Shown: positions 36,566 to 45,591, counted from the stretch's first letter. The stretch: 64,000 nt of DNA from Leisingera aquaemixtae (GCF_019801145.1 NZ_JAHVJQ010000003.1:248001-312000); one strand, 5' to 3'. Numbers and translations are program-made. Notes: a model not told the origin generated them from the sequence alone.

Positions 36566-38530
36566 ATGAAGCTGATTTTCCGGGTTGTGACGGCGCTGGT
36601 GCTGACGGTGGTGCTGCTGGCGGCGCTGGTGCTGCTGCTGCCGGGCGAGAAGATTGCGCGGCTGGCGGCGGATCAGCTGCAGGCGCAGACCGGGCGCACG
36701 CTGGCGTTCGGCGGCAAGGTGCGGTTCACCTTCTGGCCGACGCTGGGCGTCAAAGCGGATGCGGTGACGCTGTCCAATGCCGAGTGGGCCGGGCCGGAGC
36801 CGATGCTGCAGGCCGAACGCCTGACCATCGGCATTTCAGCGGCAGAGCTGCTGCAGGGCGACGTGCGGATCACCGAAGTCTCGGCCATCCTGCCGCATCT
36901 GAACCTGGCCACCAATGCCGAGGGCGTTGGCAACTGGGTCATGGATGGCGGCGCAGGCGGCGGCACAGGCGGTAGCGCAAGCGGCGGCACTGGCAGCGGC
37001 GGCACATCCGATGGCGACAGCAGCGGCAGCGCATTGCCGCTGAGGATCGAGGCGGTGGAGCTGACCGGGGCCTCGCTGCGCTATGCGGCGCACGGGGCGG
37101 CGCCGGTGGAGATGAAGAACATCGACCTCAGCCTGCTGTGGCCGGACCCGGCGGGCACTGCGGCGGTCAAGGCCACCCTGCGTCCGGCGGGGGAGCCGGT
37201 GGCGGTGGATGCCGAGATCGGCACTTTTGCCGCCTTCCTGGCGGGCGAGGTCTCCTCGGTCGGGGCAAGTGTCACGGCCCCGGGCGGCAAGGGGCGGTTT
37301 GACGGCCACGCCGATATCAATGGCGAGGCCAGCGGGCGGCTGACGTTCGGGGCGCAGGATGCCCTGCAGACCGGCGTAGCGCTGGGGGTGTTCCTGCCCG
37401 ATGCGCTGGCGCAGAAGGCGGTGTTCGCCGCCGATGTGACCTATACCGCGGACGGGCGGCTTTCGATGCGGGACCTGGCTGTGGAACTGGGCGCAAACAG
37501 GCTGACCGGCGCTGCGGATGTGGAGTTCAAGGAGCGCCCCAGCATCACCGCGCAGCTGCAGGGCGGGGCGCTGGATGTCTCCGGTTTCGCCGCCGGGCAG
37601 AGCAGCGGTTCCGGCGCGGGCGGCGGCGGCAGCGGGTCTGCGGGCAGCGGCTGGCCGGATGATCCGATCGACGCCTCGGCGCTGGGGCTGGCGGATGCGG
37701 CGATTGACCTGAGCTTCGACAGCCTCAGCACCGGCGGCGTGAACCTGGGGGCCAGCAAGCTGAACCTGACGATGGAGCGCAGCCGCGCGGTGCTGAAGTT
37801 TCTGCCCGCGTCGATGTTCGGCGGCCAGGTGCAGGGGCAGGTGGTGGCCAACAACCGCAGCGGGCTGTCGGTGGGCGGCAAGCTGACCTTTACCGGCATC
37901 CGGCTGGAGCGCGCCCTGGGGGAAACCGCGGGCTACAGCCGGCTGAACGGCGAAGCCCTGGGCGAGCTGGAGTTCCTCGGCTCCGGTAAATCCGTCAAGG
38001 CGATCATGCGCTCGCTGAGCGGCAAGGGCTGGCTGGAGGCAGGCAAGGGCTTTTTCACCGGCTTCGACCTGGAAGAGCTGATGCGCTCCGGCGGCAACGG
38101 CGGTAGCACCGTGTTCGACCAGCTGACCGCCAGCTATACGATCAAGGACGGCAACCTCCGCAACAAGGACCTTCTGGTGCTGCTCAAGGGCTTCCGGGCC
38201 GAAGGCAAGGGCCGGATCGGCCTTGGCGCGCGCGATATCGACTACCTGTTCTCGCCGCAGCTGGTGCGGGCGGGCCGCGATCAGGTGCTGACCATCCCGG
38301 TGCGGATCAAGGGCAGCTGGGACAACCCGGACATCCGGCCGGACTTCGGCCAGGCGCTGCAGCCGAAGATCGACGAGATCGAGCAGGAAGCCAAGGACCG
38401 GGTGCGCCAGAAGCTGAGCGAGGAGCTGAACACCGAGATCGCCCCGGAGCAGGACCTGAACGACGCGCTGAAGCAGCGCATCGAACAGGAGGCCCGCGAC
38501 CAGCTGCTGAAGCTGCTGGGCGGCGACTGA
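36566..38530 (+). CDS. AsmA family protein
   Basis: 654 residues of the AsmA/TamB-like superfamily, which bridges inner and outer membranes and is linked to phospholipid transport and outer-membrane homeostasis. One N-terminal membrane anchor (residues 5-27), then repeated beta-rich segments (LTIGISAAELLQGDVRITEV) and a C-terminal AsmA domain (SGKGWLEAGKGFFTGFDLEE, about 490-620). Two Gly/Ser/Thr-rich linkers (about 127-155 and 345-365) interrupt it. AGAGGAG precedes the ATG. Confidence 0.9.
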   Translation: MKLIFRVVTALVLTVVLLAALVLLLPGEKIARLAADQLQAQTGRTLAFGGKVRFTFWPTLGVKADAVTLSNAEWAGPEPMLQAERLTIGISAAELLQGDVRITEVSAILPHLNLATNAEGVGNWVMDGGAGGGTGGSASGGTGSGGTSDGDSSGSALPLRIEAVELTGASLRYAAHGAAPVEMKNIDLSLLWPDPAGTAAVKATLRPAGEPVAVDAEIGTFAAFLAGEVSSVGASVTAPGGKGRFDGHADINGEASGRLTFGAQDALQTGVALGVFLPDALAQKAVFAADVTYTADGRLSMRDLAVELGANRLTGAADVEFKERPSITAQLQGGALDVSGFAAGQSSGSGAGGGGSGSAGSGWPDDPIDASALGLADAAIDLSFDSLSTGGVNLGASKLNLTMERSRAVLKFLPASMFGGQVQGQVVANNRSGLSVGGKLTFTGIRLERALGETAGYSRLNGEALGELEFLGSGKSVKAIMRSLSGKGWLEAGKGFFTGFDLEELMRSGGNGGSTVFDQLTASYTIKDGNLRNKDLLVLLKGFRAEGKGRIGLGARDIDYLFSPQLVRAGRDQVLTIPVRIKGSWDNPDIRPDFGQALQPKIDEIEQEAKDRVRQKLSEELNTEIAPEQDLNDALKQRIEQEARDQLLKLLGGD

Positions 38531-38539
38531 GCCCTTAAG

Positions 38540-38610
38540 CCTGCGGCCGCGTCAAGGAGGGCCGAGAGGCCTCCGGGCGCAGCCCGGCGCGTCCTTGACG
38601 CGGTCGCAGG
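38540..38610. repeat. Long inverted repeat enclosing two hairpins
   Basis: CCTGCGGCCGCGTCAAGGA (38540-38558) pairs with TCCTTGACGCGGTCGCAGG (38592-38610) over 19 positions with a single G-U. The 33 bp between contain GGCC-GAGA-GGCC and CCGGGC-GCA-GCCCGG. As RNA it would form a three-way junction. GTCAAGG...CCTTGAC also frames the element near 27425. Confidence 0.7.
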
Positions 38611-38671
38611 CGCTTTACACTCGAAGTGGCGCATCCAAGGGCAGACCTGGCCTTGGACCGCTTCTCAGACA

Positions 38672-38700
38672 AAGAAAAAGCGCCCGCCGGAGGCGGGCGC
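38672..38700 (-). terminator. Terminator after the phosphohexomutase operon
   Basis: On the minus strand GCGCCCGCC, loop TCC, GGCGGGCGC, then TTTTTC. A second hairpin, TCGCCTGC-GAA-GCAGGCGA, lies just before it at 38703-38721. Confidence 0.85.
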
Positions 38701-38743
38701 GGATCGCCTGCGAAGCAGGCGAAATCCCTCTTGTTTGCGGGGA

Positions 38744-40240
38744 TCAGATGGTCTGGTCGTAATCGCCCACCAGCGGCTCGGTGCGGATCACCGCGTCGAT
38801 ATCCGCAAAGATTGCCCGCATCTCGTCCTCGCTGTCGGAGCTTTCGCAGACCACCACCAGGTTCGGGGTGTTGGACGATGCCCGCACCAGCCCCCAGGAG
38901 CCGTTGTCGAGGATCACCCGGGCGCCGTTCACGGTGACGACGTCCTTGATGGCGCGGCCGGCAAAGCTGTCGCCTGCCTGATGCTTGGCCACCAGTTTCT
39001 GCACCAGCCGTTCCAGCACCGCGTATTTCTCGGTGTCGGCGCAATAGGGCGACATGGTCGGGGTGGACCAGGTCTTGGGCAGCGCCTTCCTGAGATCGGA
39101 CATCGACTGGTCCGGGTTGCGGTCCAGCATCTTGCAGACCTCAACCGCGACCCGCATGCCGCAGTCGTAGCCGCGGCCCACGGGCTCGGCCAGGAAGTAG
39201 TGGCCGGACTTCTCGAAGCCGGCCAGGGCGCCGATCTCCTTGACCCGCCGCTTCATGTAGCTGTGGCCGGTCTTCCAGTAATCCGCGGTGACGCCGTTCT
39301 TCTGCAGCTCGGGGTCAGAGGCAAACAGACCGGTGGATTTCACGTCGGCGACAAAAGTGGAGTTCGGATAGATCTTCGACAGGTCGCGGGCCATGATCAC
39401 GCCCACCTTGTCGGCAAAGATCTCCTCGCCCTCGTCATCGACCACGCCGCAGCGGTCGCCGTCGCCGTCAAACCCCAGCGCCAGATCGGCGCCGGAAGCC
39501 TTCACGCTGGCAGCCATGTCGTGCAGCATTTCCATGGCTTCGGGGTTGGGGTTGTAATGCGGGAAGGTGTAGTCGAGCTCATTGTGGCTCTCGACCACCT
39601 CGACGCCGATGCGCTTAAACAGCTCCGGCGCAAAGGCAGAGGCGGTGCCGTTGCCGGTGGCGCAGACCACCTTCAGCGGGCGGGTCATTTTGAAATCGCC
39701 GACCAGATCGTCGAGATAGGCTTCCTTGACGCCCTCCACGAACTCGTAAGAGCCGCCGGGGGCAGGCTGGCCTTCGCCGTTCAGCACGATATCGCGCAGC
39801 TCGCTCATCTCGTCGGGGCCGTGGGTCAGCGGGCGGTCAAAGCCCATCTTGACGCCGGTCCAGCCGTTGGGGTTGTGGCTGGCGGTGACCATGGCCACGG
39901 CCGGCACATCCAGGTGGAACTGGGCGAAATAGGCCATCGGCGACAGCGCTGGGCCGATGTCCTTTACCTTGATGCCGGCCTGCATCAGGCCCAGGATCAG
40001 CGCGTTCTTGATCGCCAGCGAATAGTCGCGGTAGTCGTTGCCGACCGCGATCACCGGGTCGATGCCGCGCTTGCGCATCTGGGTGCCGAGGCCGAGACCC
40101 AGGGCGGTCATGCCGGGCAGGTTGATCTCCTCCGGGTATTTCCAGCGCGCGTCATATTCGCGGAAGCCCGTCGGCTTGATCATCGCGTCGCGCAGGAAGC
40201 TCCAGGTGTTCGGGGTCACCTCAGGCTGCGGTTTGGTCAT
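38744..40240 (-). CDS. Phosphomannomutase/phosphoglucomutase
   Basis: 498 residues of the alpha-D-phosphohexomutase family (AlgC/ManB type). Four domains: the phosphoserine loop VTASHNPNGWTGVKMG (about 115-130), the metal site FDGDGDRCGVVDD (about 255), the sugar loop GFEKSGHYFLAE (about 345), and a C-terminal phosphate-binding domain (DNGSWGLVRASSNTPNLVVV). Interconverts hexose 1- and 6-phosphates for polysaccharide precursors. Fourth gene of the kpsT-kpsE-kdsA run, 21 bp after kdsA. Confidence 0.92.
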   Translation of the reverse strand: MTKPQPEVTPNTWSFLRDAMIKPTGFREYDARWKYPEEINLPGMTALGLGLGTQMRKRGIDPVIAVGNDYRDYSLAIKNALILGLMQAGIKVKDIGPALSPMAYFAQFHLDVPAVAMVTASHNPNGWTGVKMGFDRPLTHGPDEMSELRDIVLNGEGQPAPGGSYEFVEGVKEAYLDDLVGDFKMTRPLKVVCATGNGTASAFAPELFKRIGVEVVESHNELDYTFPHYNPNPEAMEMLHDMAASVKASGADLALGFDGDGDRCGVVDDEGEEIFADKVGVIMARDLSKIYPNSTFVADVKSTGLFASDPELQKNGVTADYWKTGHSYMKRRVKEIGALAGFEKSGHYFLAEPVGRGYDCGMRVAVEVCKMLDRNPDQSMSDLRKALPKTWSTPTMSPYCADTEKYAVLERLVQKLVAKHQAGDSFAGRAIKDVVTVNGARVILDNGSWGLVRASSNTPNLVVVCESSDSEDEMRAIFADIDAVIRTEPLVGDYDQTI

Positions 40241-40261
40241 GTCTGAAATACTCTTTAGGGG

Positions 40262-41095
40262 TCAAATACGGATAGGGTCGGCCTTGGCCAGCGCATCAAA
40301 GCGCATCAGGCTGCCGATCAGCTGCGGCATCTGGTCGAGATAGATCATGTTGGGCCCGTCGGAGGGCGCATTGTCCGGGTCCTGGTGGGTCTCGATGAAC
40401 ACCGCGGAAATGCCAAGCGAGACCGCCGCGCGCGCCATCAGCGGCGCAAACTCGCGCTGGCCGCCGGTGGAGCCGCCCTTGCCGCCCGGCTGCTGCACCG
40501 AATGGGTGGCGTCCATCACCACCGGGTAGCCGCCCTGCGCCATCTGCGGCAGCGAGCGCATGTCGGCGACCAGGGTGTTGTAGCCGAATGAGGTGCCGCG
40601 CTCGGTCAGCAGGATGTTGGTGTTGCCGGTGCTTTCCACCTTGGCGACCACATTGGCCATGTCCCAGGGCGCCAGGAACTGGCCCTTCTTGATGTTCACT
40701 GCCTTGCCGGTGCGCCCTGCGGCCAGCAGCATGTCGGTCTGGCGGCACAGGAAGGCCGGGATCTGCAGGATGTCGACAGCCTCCGCCGCCACCGCGCATT
40801 GTTCCTCAGTATGCACATCGGTCAGCACCGGCACGCCGAATTCGCTGCGGATGGTGTCCAGCACCTTCAGGCCCTCGTCGATGCCAAGCCCGCGCTTGCC
40901 GGACAGCGAAGTGCGGTTGGCCTTGTCGTAGGAGGCCTTGAACACGAACTGCGCGCCTGCCTGGTCGCAGGCTTCCTTGAGCGCGCCGGCAATCATCCGG
41001 GCGTGATCTGCGGTTTCCAGCTGGCAGGGGCCCGCGATGATGGTCAGCGGACAGTCATTGCCGATGGTGAGGCCGGCGATATCGATGTTTTTCAT
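40262..41095 (-). CDS. kdsA: 3-deoxy-8-phosphooctulonate synthase
   Basis: 277 residues; condenses phosphoenolpyruvate with arabinose 5-phosphate to Kdo 8-phosphate. TIM barrel with IAGPCQLETADHARM (about 20), FKASYDKANRTSLSGKRGLG (about 53-72), FLAPWDMANVVAKVE and DATHSVQQPGG. Whether it is the metal-dependent or independent type cannot be told with certainty. It lies between kpsE and the hexomutase, so the Kdo made here may feed a capsule or a Kdo-linked glycan as well as LPS. Confidence 0.95.
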   Translation of the reverse strand: MKNIDIAGLTIGNDCPLTIIAGPCQLETADHARMIAGALKEACDQAGAQFVFKASYDKANRTSLSGKRGLGIDEGLKVLDTIRSEFGVPVLTDVHTEEQCAVAAEAVDILQIPAFLCRQTDMLLAAGRTGKAVNIKKGQFLAPWDMANVVAKVESTGNTNILLTERGTSFGYNTLVADMRSLPQMAQGGYPVVMDATHSVQQPGGKGGSTGGQREFAPLMARAAVSLGISAVFIETHQDPDNAPSDGPNMIYLDQMPQLIGSLMRFDALAKADPIRI

Positions 41096-41110
41096 GAGCT
41101 TCCGATAGCT

Positions 41111-42775
41111 TTACGATGACACCTGCTCCCGCAGGATGGACGCGGTGAGCGAACACATCAGGTAGATACCGGAAAAGATCAGGAAAGCCAAAACGGTATT
41201 CTCGAACTTGCGCGGATAGGCGGGTTCGTCACTGGCGACCGGCTCCACCGCGGTTGTCAGGTAGCGGACCTGGCGGTTGGCCTCCAGGCGGGTGGTTTCC
41301 ACTTGCTGCAAGGCCGATTGCAGCATCAGGTCGCGGGTGGCGAGATCGGCCTGGGCCATCTGGATCTGGATCCGCAGGCTGGCCAGCGAGTTTTCGCCGG
41401 CCGAGGCGTCGACCATCCGGTTGTTCAGGTTGGCGATCACCACCTCCAGCCGTTTGATATCCGCCTCCGCGCCGGACACTTTGGCGCGGTTGGGGCGGGT
41501 GTTGTCGAGGAGCGCGGCCAGCTCCAGCCGTTTCTCCTCCAGCTGGATTTCAAAGGTGCTGATCTGCTGGCGCAGCGAGGCCACCACGCCTTCGGGGTCG
41601 AGAACCGAGCCCTGCTGCTGCAGGACAACCAGCTGTTCCTGCGCCGCGCGGCGCTGGGCCTCGGCATCGTGCAGCGCCGCCTCGGCCTCGGACATCTGGT
41701 CGGCCCGTTTCTGCTGCGACAGGTTATTCACCTTCTGCTGCGCATAGGAAATCAGCTTGCGCGAGAACTCGGCCGCGACTTCCGGGTCGGCGGCGGAGAC
41801 CTCCATCCGCACCACGCCTTCGGTCGGGTCGTAGCCGATTTTCACGTTGCGGCTGTAGGTGGCATAGGCCTCCTCGTTGGTGGGGCCGCTTTCCAGCCGC
41901 TGGATCGGGTCCAGCCAGTCTTGGGTGAAATGCGCCTTGAAACCGGCCTCGCGGTCCAGCCGCAGCATCGCCTCCTTGGACATCAGGTAGCTTTGCACCG
42001 CAATCGAATCCTGGCTGGTGGCGAACTGGGTGCCGGACAGCAGCCCGCCCATGCCGCTGGCGGCGCTGTCGGCCTTGAGCACCAGGAACTCGGACTTGGA
42101 GGAATACATCGGCGTGGCGATGGCATAGAAATAGATGCCCGCGGCCAGGGTCGGCAGCATCACGAAGAAGGCCAGCCGGGTGGCCAGCATCGTCAGCTTG
42201 CGGCGGCGGCGGCGGGCGATGTCGCGCTGGATTTCCTGGATTTCGCGGTTGCGGCGCTCCAGCGGGCTCAGCTCTGCGGCGGGCAGCGTGGTCTTGGCCG
42301 CGGGAATGGTCTGCGGCAGCTGCACGGTGCCGGGGGCGGGCGGGGCGCCGGATGGCTGCGCCTTGTTCTGCGGCACCACCAGCTCCAGCATATTGGTGCG
42401 CTGGAACGGGTCGATGCCGCGCTCGCGCAGCATCCGCACCGCCTCGAAATCAGAAGTGGCGGACAGATTGTGCTTTTGCGCCATCCGCCGGGCGAGGCGC
42501 AGCTGGCGGCCGGTCAGCCCTTCCTGGCGGATCGCGTCGATGTCGGTTTCCATGCTGGTTTCGCGCGGCGAGCTGACCATGCCGCTGAGCGGCGCAGGGC
42601 CGGCCTCTGCCGCCGCCGGTTCCGCCGGGGCAGCGGCCGCGGGAGCGGGCTGCGCCTGGCGGCCGGCGCCATCCGCAGGGTCCACCGCCTGCGGCCGGGC
42701 CGCCTCGCTCTCTGCGCCTTCGGCGGCAGGGCTGCGGCGGATGCGGAACTTCTTAGCTCTCGGTTTCGTAGTCAT
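41111..42775 (-). CDS. kpsE: Capsule polysaccharide export inner-membrane protein (KpsE/Wzz type)
   Basis: 554 residues. A long cytoplasmic N-terminus (1-195) begins KFRIRRS and is rich in Ala and Pro. Transmembrane helix 198-220, a periplasmic part with coiled-coil stretches (about 330-490: AEAALHDAEAQRRAAQEQL), and a second membrane helix at about 525-548. This is the polysaccharide co-polymerase/export layout that works with the KpsMT transporter. Start at 42775, inside the end of kpsT by 23 bp. Confidence 0.88.
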   Translation of the reverse strand: MTTKPRAKKFRIRRSPAAEGAESEAARPQAVDPADGAGRQAQPAPAAAAPAEPAAAEAGPAPLSGMVSSPRETSMETDIDAIRQEGLTGRQLRLARRMAQKHNLSATSDFEAVRMLRERGIDPFQRTNMLELVVPQNKAQPSGAPPAPGTVQLPQTIPAAKTTLPAAELSPLERRNREIQEIQRDIARRRRRKLTMLATRLAFFVMLPTLAAGIYFYAIATPMYSSKSEFLVLKADSAASGMGGLLSGTQFATSQDSIAVQSYLMSKEAMLRLDREAGFKAHFTQDWLDPIQRLESGPTNEEAYATYSRNVKIGYDPTEGVVRMEVSAADPEVAAEFSRKLISYAQQKVNNLSQQKRADQMSEAEAALHDAEAQRRAAQEQLVVLQQQGSVLDPEGVVASLRQQISTFEIQLEEKRLELAALLDNTRPNRAKVSGAEADIKRLEVVIANLNNRMVDASAGENSLASLRIQIQMAQADLATRDLMLQSALQQVETTRLEANRQVRYLTTAVEPVASDEPAYPRKFENTVLAFLIFSGIYLMCSLTASILREQVSS

Positions 42776-43412
42776 AGAGCTGTTTCGCTTCTTCCAGAGT
42801 GTCAAACATGTGCAGCTGCCCCTGCAGGAGGACGGCAGCCGAACGGGCAAATTTTTCCAGCGTCTTGGCCTGGTGCGAGACGATGATGATGGTGGTGGTC
42901 TGCAGCCGCTCCTGCAGGATTTCCCCGGCCTTGCGGTTGAACTCCACGTCGGTGGTGGAGGGCATGCCTTCGTCGATCAGGTAGACGTCGAAATCCAGCG
43001 CCAGCATCAGCGAAAAGCTGAACCGCGCCCGCATGCCCGAGGAGTAGGTGCCGACCGGCTGGTCGAAATACTCCTTGAGCCCGCAGAGCCAGCGGCAGTA
43101 GGCCTCCACATAATCCGGGTCCAGCCCGTACAGCTTGGCGATGTAGCGGCAGTTCTCCATCGCCGACAGTCGGCTGATGACGCCGCCCATGAACCCCAGC
43201 GGGAAGGAGACCTTGCAGTTGCGGCGGATCTCGCCCTCATCCGGTTTTTCGAGGCCGGCCATCATGTTGATCAGGGTGGTCTTGCCGGTGCCGTTCGGCG
43301 CCAGCACGCCCAGCGACTTGCCGGGCTCGATACGGAACGACACCCGGTCAAGGATCACCTTGCGCTGGGTCCCCGTCCAAAAGGACTTGCTGACGTTTTC
43401 AAACTCAAGCAT
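42753..43412 (-). CDS. kpsT: Capsular polysaccharide ABC transporter ATP-binding protein
   Basis: 219 residues. Walker A LAPNGTGKTTLINMMAG (about 37-53), ABC signature TYSSGMRARFSFSLML (about 125-140), Walker B FDVYLIDEGMP, and switch His in IIIVSHQAKT. The sequence is close to the KpsT/CtrD group for group 2 capsules and Kdo-linked glycans. Normally it pairs with a KpsM permease, which is missing next to it. It heads the minus-strand operon with kpsE, kdsA and the hexomutase. Confidence 0.93.
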   Translation of the reverse strand: MLEFENVSKSFWTGTQRKVILDRVSFRIEPGKSLGVLAPNGTGKTTLINMMAGLEKPDEGEIRRNCKVSFPLGFMGGVISRLSAMENCRYIAKLYGLDPDYVEAYCRWLCGLKEYFDQPVGTYSSGMRARFSFSLMLALDFDVYLIDEGMPSTTDVEFNRKAGEILQERLQTTTIIIVSHQAKTLEKFARSAAVLLQGQLHMFDTLEEAKQLYDYETES

Positions 43413-43544
43413 CGCCTGTTCCGGTACTGCCCGTGCGGCCCTGTCGCGGGCTCTGTTTGCCTCGATGTCCAGACGCCTTCAACGCGCCTATGGCTCTGTC
43501 TTATCAAAAGAGTGTTAATGGCCTACGCCGGGAATTTGGTCTTA

Positions 43545-43565
43545 TTATGTCGAATTGTGACATAA
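43545..43565. promoter_or_regulatory. Palindrome TTATGTC-N7-GACATAA between kpsT and the UDG-like gene
   Basis: TTATGTC (43545-43551) and GACATAA (43559-43565) are perfect 7 bp inverted repeats separated by GAATTGT. They sit in an AT-rich patch of the 239 bp divergent gap, 133 bp before kpsT and 87 bp before the + strand gene. A dimeric regulator site is likely; the regulator is unknown. Confidence 0.45.
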
Positions 43566-43651
43566 ATCATCAACCAGGTGTTAACCAATCTGCCGCGTAT
43601 CCGGGCCGATCGCGCAGGTTTTCCGGGGCCGGACAGGGGGCAGGGCGCAAG

Positions 43652-44269
43652 ATGGCTGTTTCCAAGGCTGAAACAATAGGCGCCAGCCGGCGCTTGAAGG
43701 CGCAGATTCGCGGCTGCCGGATCTGTGCGGAGCGCTTTGCCGCCACCGCCACCGCGCATGAACCGCGCCCGGTGGTGTGGTTCCGCCCCTCCGCCCGCAT
43801 CCTGATCGCCGGCCAGGCGCCGGGCGCGCGGGTGCATGAAAGCGGCCGCCCCTTCACCGATCCCTCCGGCGACCGGCTGCGGGCCTGGCTGGGGCTCTCG
43901 GAGGCGGAATTCTATGACAAGGACCGGGTCGCGGTGGTGCCGATGGGGTTCTGCTTTCCCGGCTACAACGACCGGAAGGCCGACCTGCCGCCGCCCGCCG
44001 TCTGCGGCAGGACCTGGCACCATCAGGTGATGGACCATCTGCCGGAGGTTCAGCTCAAGGTCCTGATCGGCGCCCATGCGCAGCGCTATCACCTTGGGCT
44101 GAAGGGGCCGGTGACGGCGCTGGTGCAGGGCTGGCGGGATCATGCGCCGCAGGTCTTCCCCTTGCCGCACCCGTCCTGGCGTAATACCGCATGGCTGAAG
44201 AAGAACCCCTGGTTCGAGGCGGAACTGCTGCCGGTTCTGCAGGCCCGGGTGAAGGAGCTGATGCGATGA
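43652..44269 (+). CDS. Uracil-DNA glycosylase superfamily protein
   Basis: 205 residues. Conserved sites of the UDG superfamily are present in altered form: ILIAGQAPGARVHESGRPF (motif 1, about 50) and PLPHPSWRN (motif 2, about 170). Cysteines in GCRICAERF, GFCFPGY and AVCGRTW could hold an Fe-S cluster as in family 4 enzymes. Whether it removes uracil is unproven. Start ATG at 43652, as the frame upstream lacks similarity. Its stop overlaps the next gene (ATGA). Confidence 0.83.
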   Translation: MAVSKAETIGASRRLKAQIRGCRICAERFAATATAHEPRPVVWFRPSARILIAGQAPGARVHESGRPFTDPSGDRLRAWLGLSEAEFYDKDRVAVVPMGFCFPGYNDRKADLPPPAVCGRTWHHQVMDHLPEVQLKVLIGAHAQRYHLGLKGPVTALVQGWRDHAPQVFPLPHPSWRNTAWLKKNPWFEAELLPVLQARVKELMR

Positions 44270-45057
44270 CAGATGAAACCCCGCTGGATCTGGCCCATGC
44301 CGCGATGGAAGCTGCGCCCGAGAACGATGCCGCCCGGCTGCGGTTCTATGAACGGCTGGCGGATGCCGAGCTGTTCCTGATGCTGACGGAAGAGGCCGCG
44401 GGGGAGCAGATCTCCCCGGAGCTGTTCGAGACGCCGGACGGCGCCTTTGTGCTGGTGTTCGACCGCGAGGAGCGGCTGGCGCAGTTTGCCGGCAAGCCTG
44501 TTCCTTATGCGGCGCTGTCGGGCCGGGTGGTTGCGCAGATGCTGGCCGGGCAGGGAATCGGGCTAGGGCTGAACCTGGAGGTGGCGCCTTCGGCCTTTCT
44601 GATCCCGCCGGAGGCCATCAGCTGGCTGCACCAGACCCTGGGCCGCGCGCCGGAGGAAGTCGAGGCCGGGGTGGCGGAGTTCACCGCGCCCAAGGGCCTG
44701 CCGGAGGCGCTGCTGACGGCGCTGGACGCCAAGCTTGCCACCGCGGGCGGGCTGGCGGCGGCGGCCTATCTGGCCGGCGTGCGCTATGCCGCCGGCGGTC
44801 AGGGGCATCTGTTGGGGTTTGTCGGCGCCAAGGAGGCCGCGCAGGCCTCGCTCGCCAAGGCCGCCAGCGAGGCGCTCACCTTCTCCGGCATCGAGGCCGG
44901 GGCGATGGACGTCGGTTTCTTCGAGGCGGAGGACCCTGTGGCGGCCAGCCTGGCCCGTGTCGGCCTGCGGTTTGACCTGCCGCAGCCCAAGGCGCCGCAG
45001 GAATTGAAGCCGGTTAAGCCCGGCAGCGACCCGGACAAGCCGCCGCGGCTCAAATAG
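44266..45057 (+). CDS. SseB-domain protein
   Basis: 263 residues. The N-terminal 120 residues (ETPDGAFVLVFDREERLAQF, LGLNLEVAPSAFLIPPEAI) match the SseB domain, and a further SseB-C-like region follows at about 140-240. The C-terminus is Pro/Lys-rich. Role unknown; E. coli SseB affects serine sensitivity. The ATG overlaps the stop of the UDG-like gene, so they are coupled. Confidence 0.83.
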   Translation: MTDETPLDLAHAAMEAAPENDAARLRFYERLADAELFLMLTEEAAGEQISPELFETPDGAFVLVFDREERLAQFAGKPVPYAALSGRVVAQMLAGQGIGLGLNLEVAPSAFLIPPEAISWLHQTLGRAPEEVEAGVAEFTAPKGLPEALLTALDAKLATAGGLAAAAYLAGVRYAAGGQGHLLGFVGAKEAAQASLAKAASEALTFSGIEAGAMDVGFFEAEDPVAASLARVGLRFDLPQPKAPQELKPVKPGSDPDKPPRLK

Positions 45058-45150
45058 GCTTTCCTCGCCCTCATCGGTTTTCGCCTTATTTGCTGCTGAA
45101 GGTGCGTGGCCCTGCGCCAGGCCCTGAAAACAACCCGGAGGGAGAGAACG

Positions 45151-45564
45151 ATGTCCATCAAACAGACAGCCCATGATTTCTGCGAGGCCTGCGATGCGGG
45201 CAAGGGATGGGACGTGTGTCAGGAATGGTGCACGCCGGACGCCACCTTCTCCGTCCAGGCGGATGCGCTGGCGGAGATCAAGACGATTGCGGATTATACC
45301 GAATGGGCCAAGGGGCTGCTGACACCGATGCCGGACGCCCATGCCGAGTTCAAATCCATCGCGGTGGATGAGGACGGCAACCGCGCGATCCTGTTTGCGG
45401 TGTTCCATGGCACCCACACGGTGGATGCGGGCAACGGTGCGCCGACCGGTAAGAAGGTCGCCTCGGACTATGTCTATGTGCTGGATTTCGACGGCGGCAA
45501 GATCCGCCACATGACCAAGGTCTGGAACGACGTGCATGCCCTGACGCAGGTGGGCTGGATGTAG
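45151..45564 (+). CDS. NTF2-like / SnoaL-fold protein
   Basis: 137 residues with the cone-shaped NTF2-like fold pattern: WCTPDATFSVQADALAEI near the start, FHGTHTVDAGN in the middle and YVLDFDGGKIRHMTKVWND near the end. Members are small enzymes or binding proteins; the ligand is unknown. GGAGGGAGAG precedes the ATG at 45151. A terminator for the opposite gene begins right at its stop codon. Confidence 0.85.
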   Translation: MSIKQTAHDFCEACDAGKGWDVCQEWCTPDATFSVQADALAEIKTIADYTEWAKGLLTPMPDAHAEFKSIAVDEDGNRAILFAVFHGTHTVDAGNGAPTGKKVASDYVYVLDFDGGKIRHMTKVWNDVHALTQVGWM

Positions 45565-45591
45565 AAAAAGCGCCCGCATCGCGGCGGGCGC
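45565..45591 (-). terminator. Terminator after yghU
   Basis: On the minus strand GCGCCCGC (45591-45584), short loop, GCGGGCGC (45577-45570), then TTTTT. It abuts the stop codon of the converging NTF2-like gene. Confidence 0.85.

Noticed and set aside
36946-37030. Gly/Ser/Thr stretch in the AsmA protein as a slippage-prone or phase-variable tract
   Set aside because: The codons vary (GGC, GGT, AGC, ACA), so it is not a pure nucleotide repeat; a flexible protein linker is the simpler reading.
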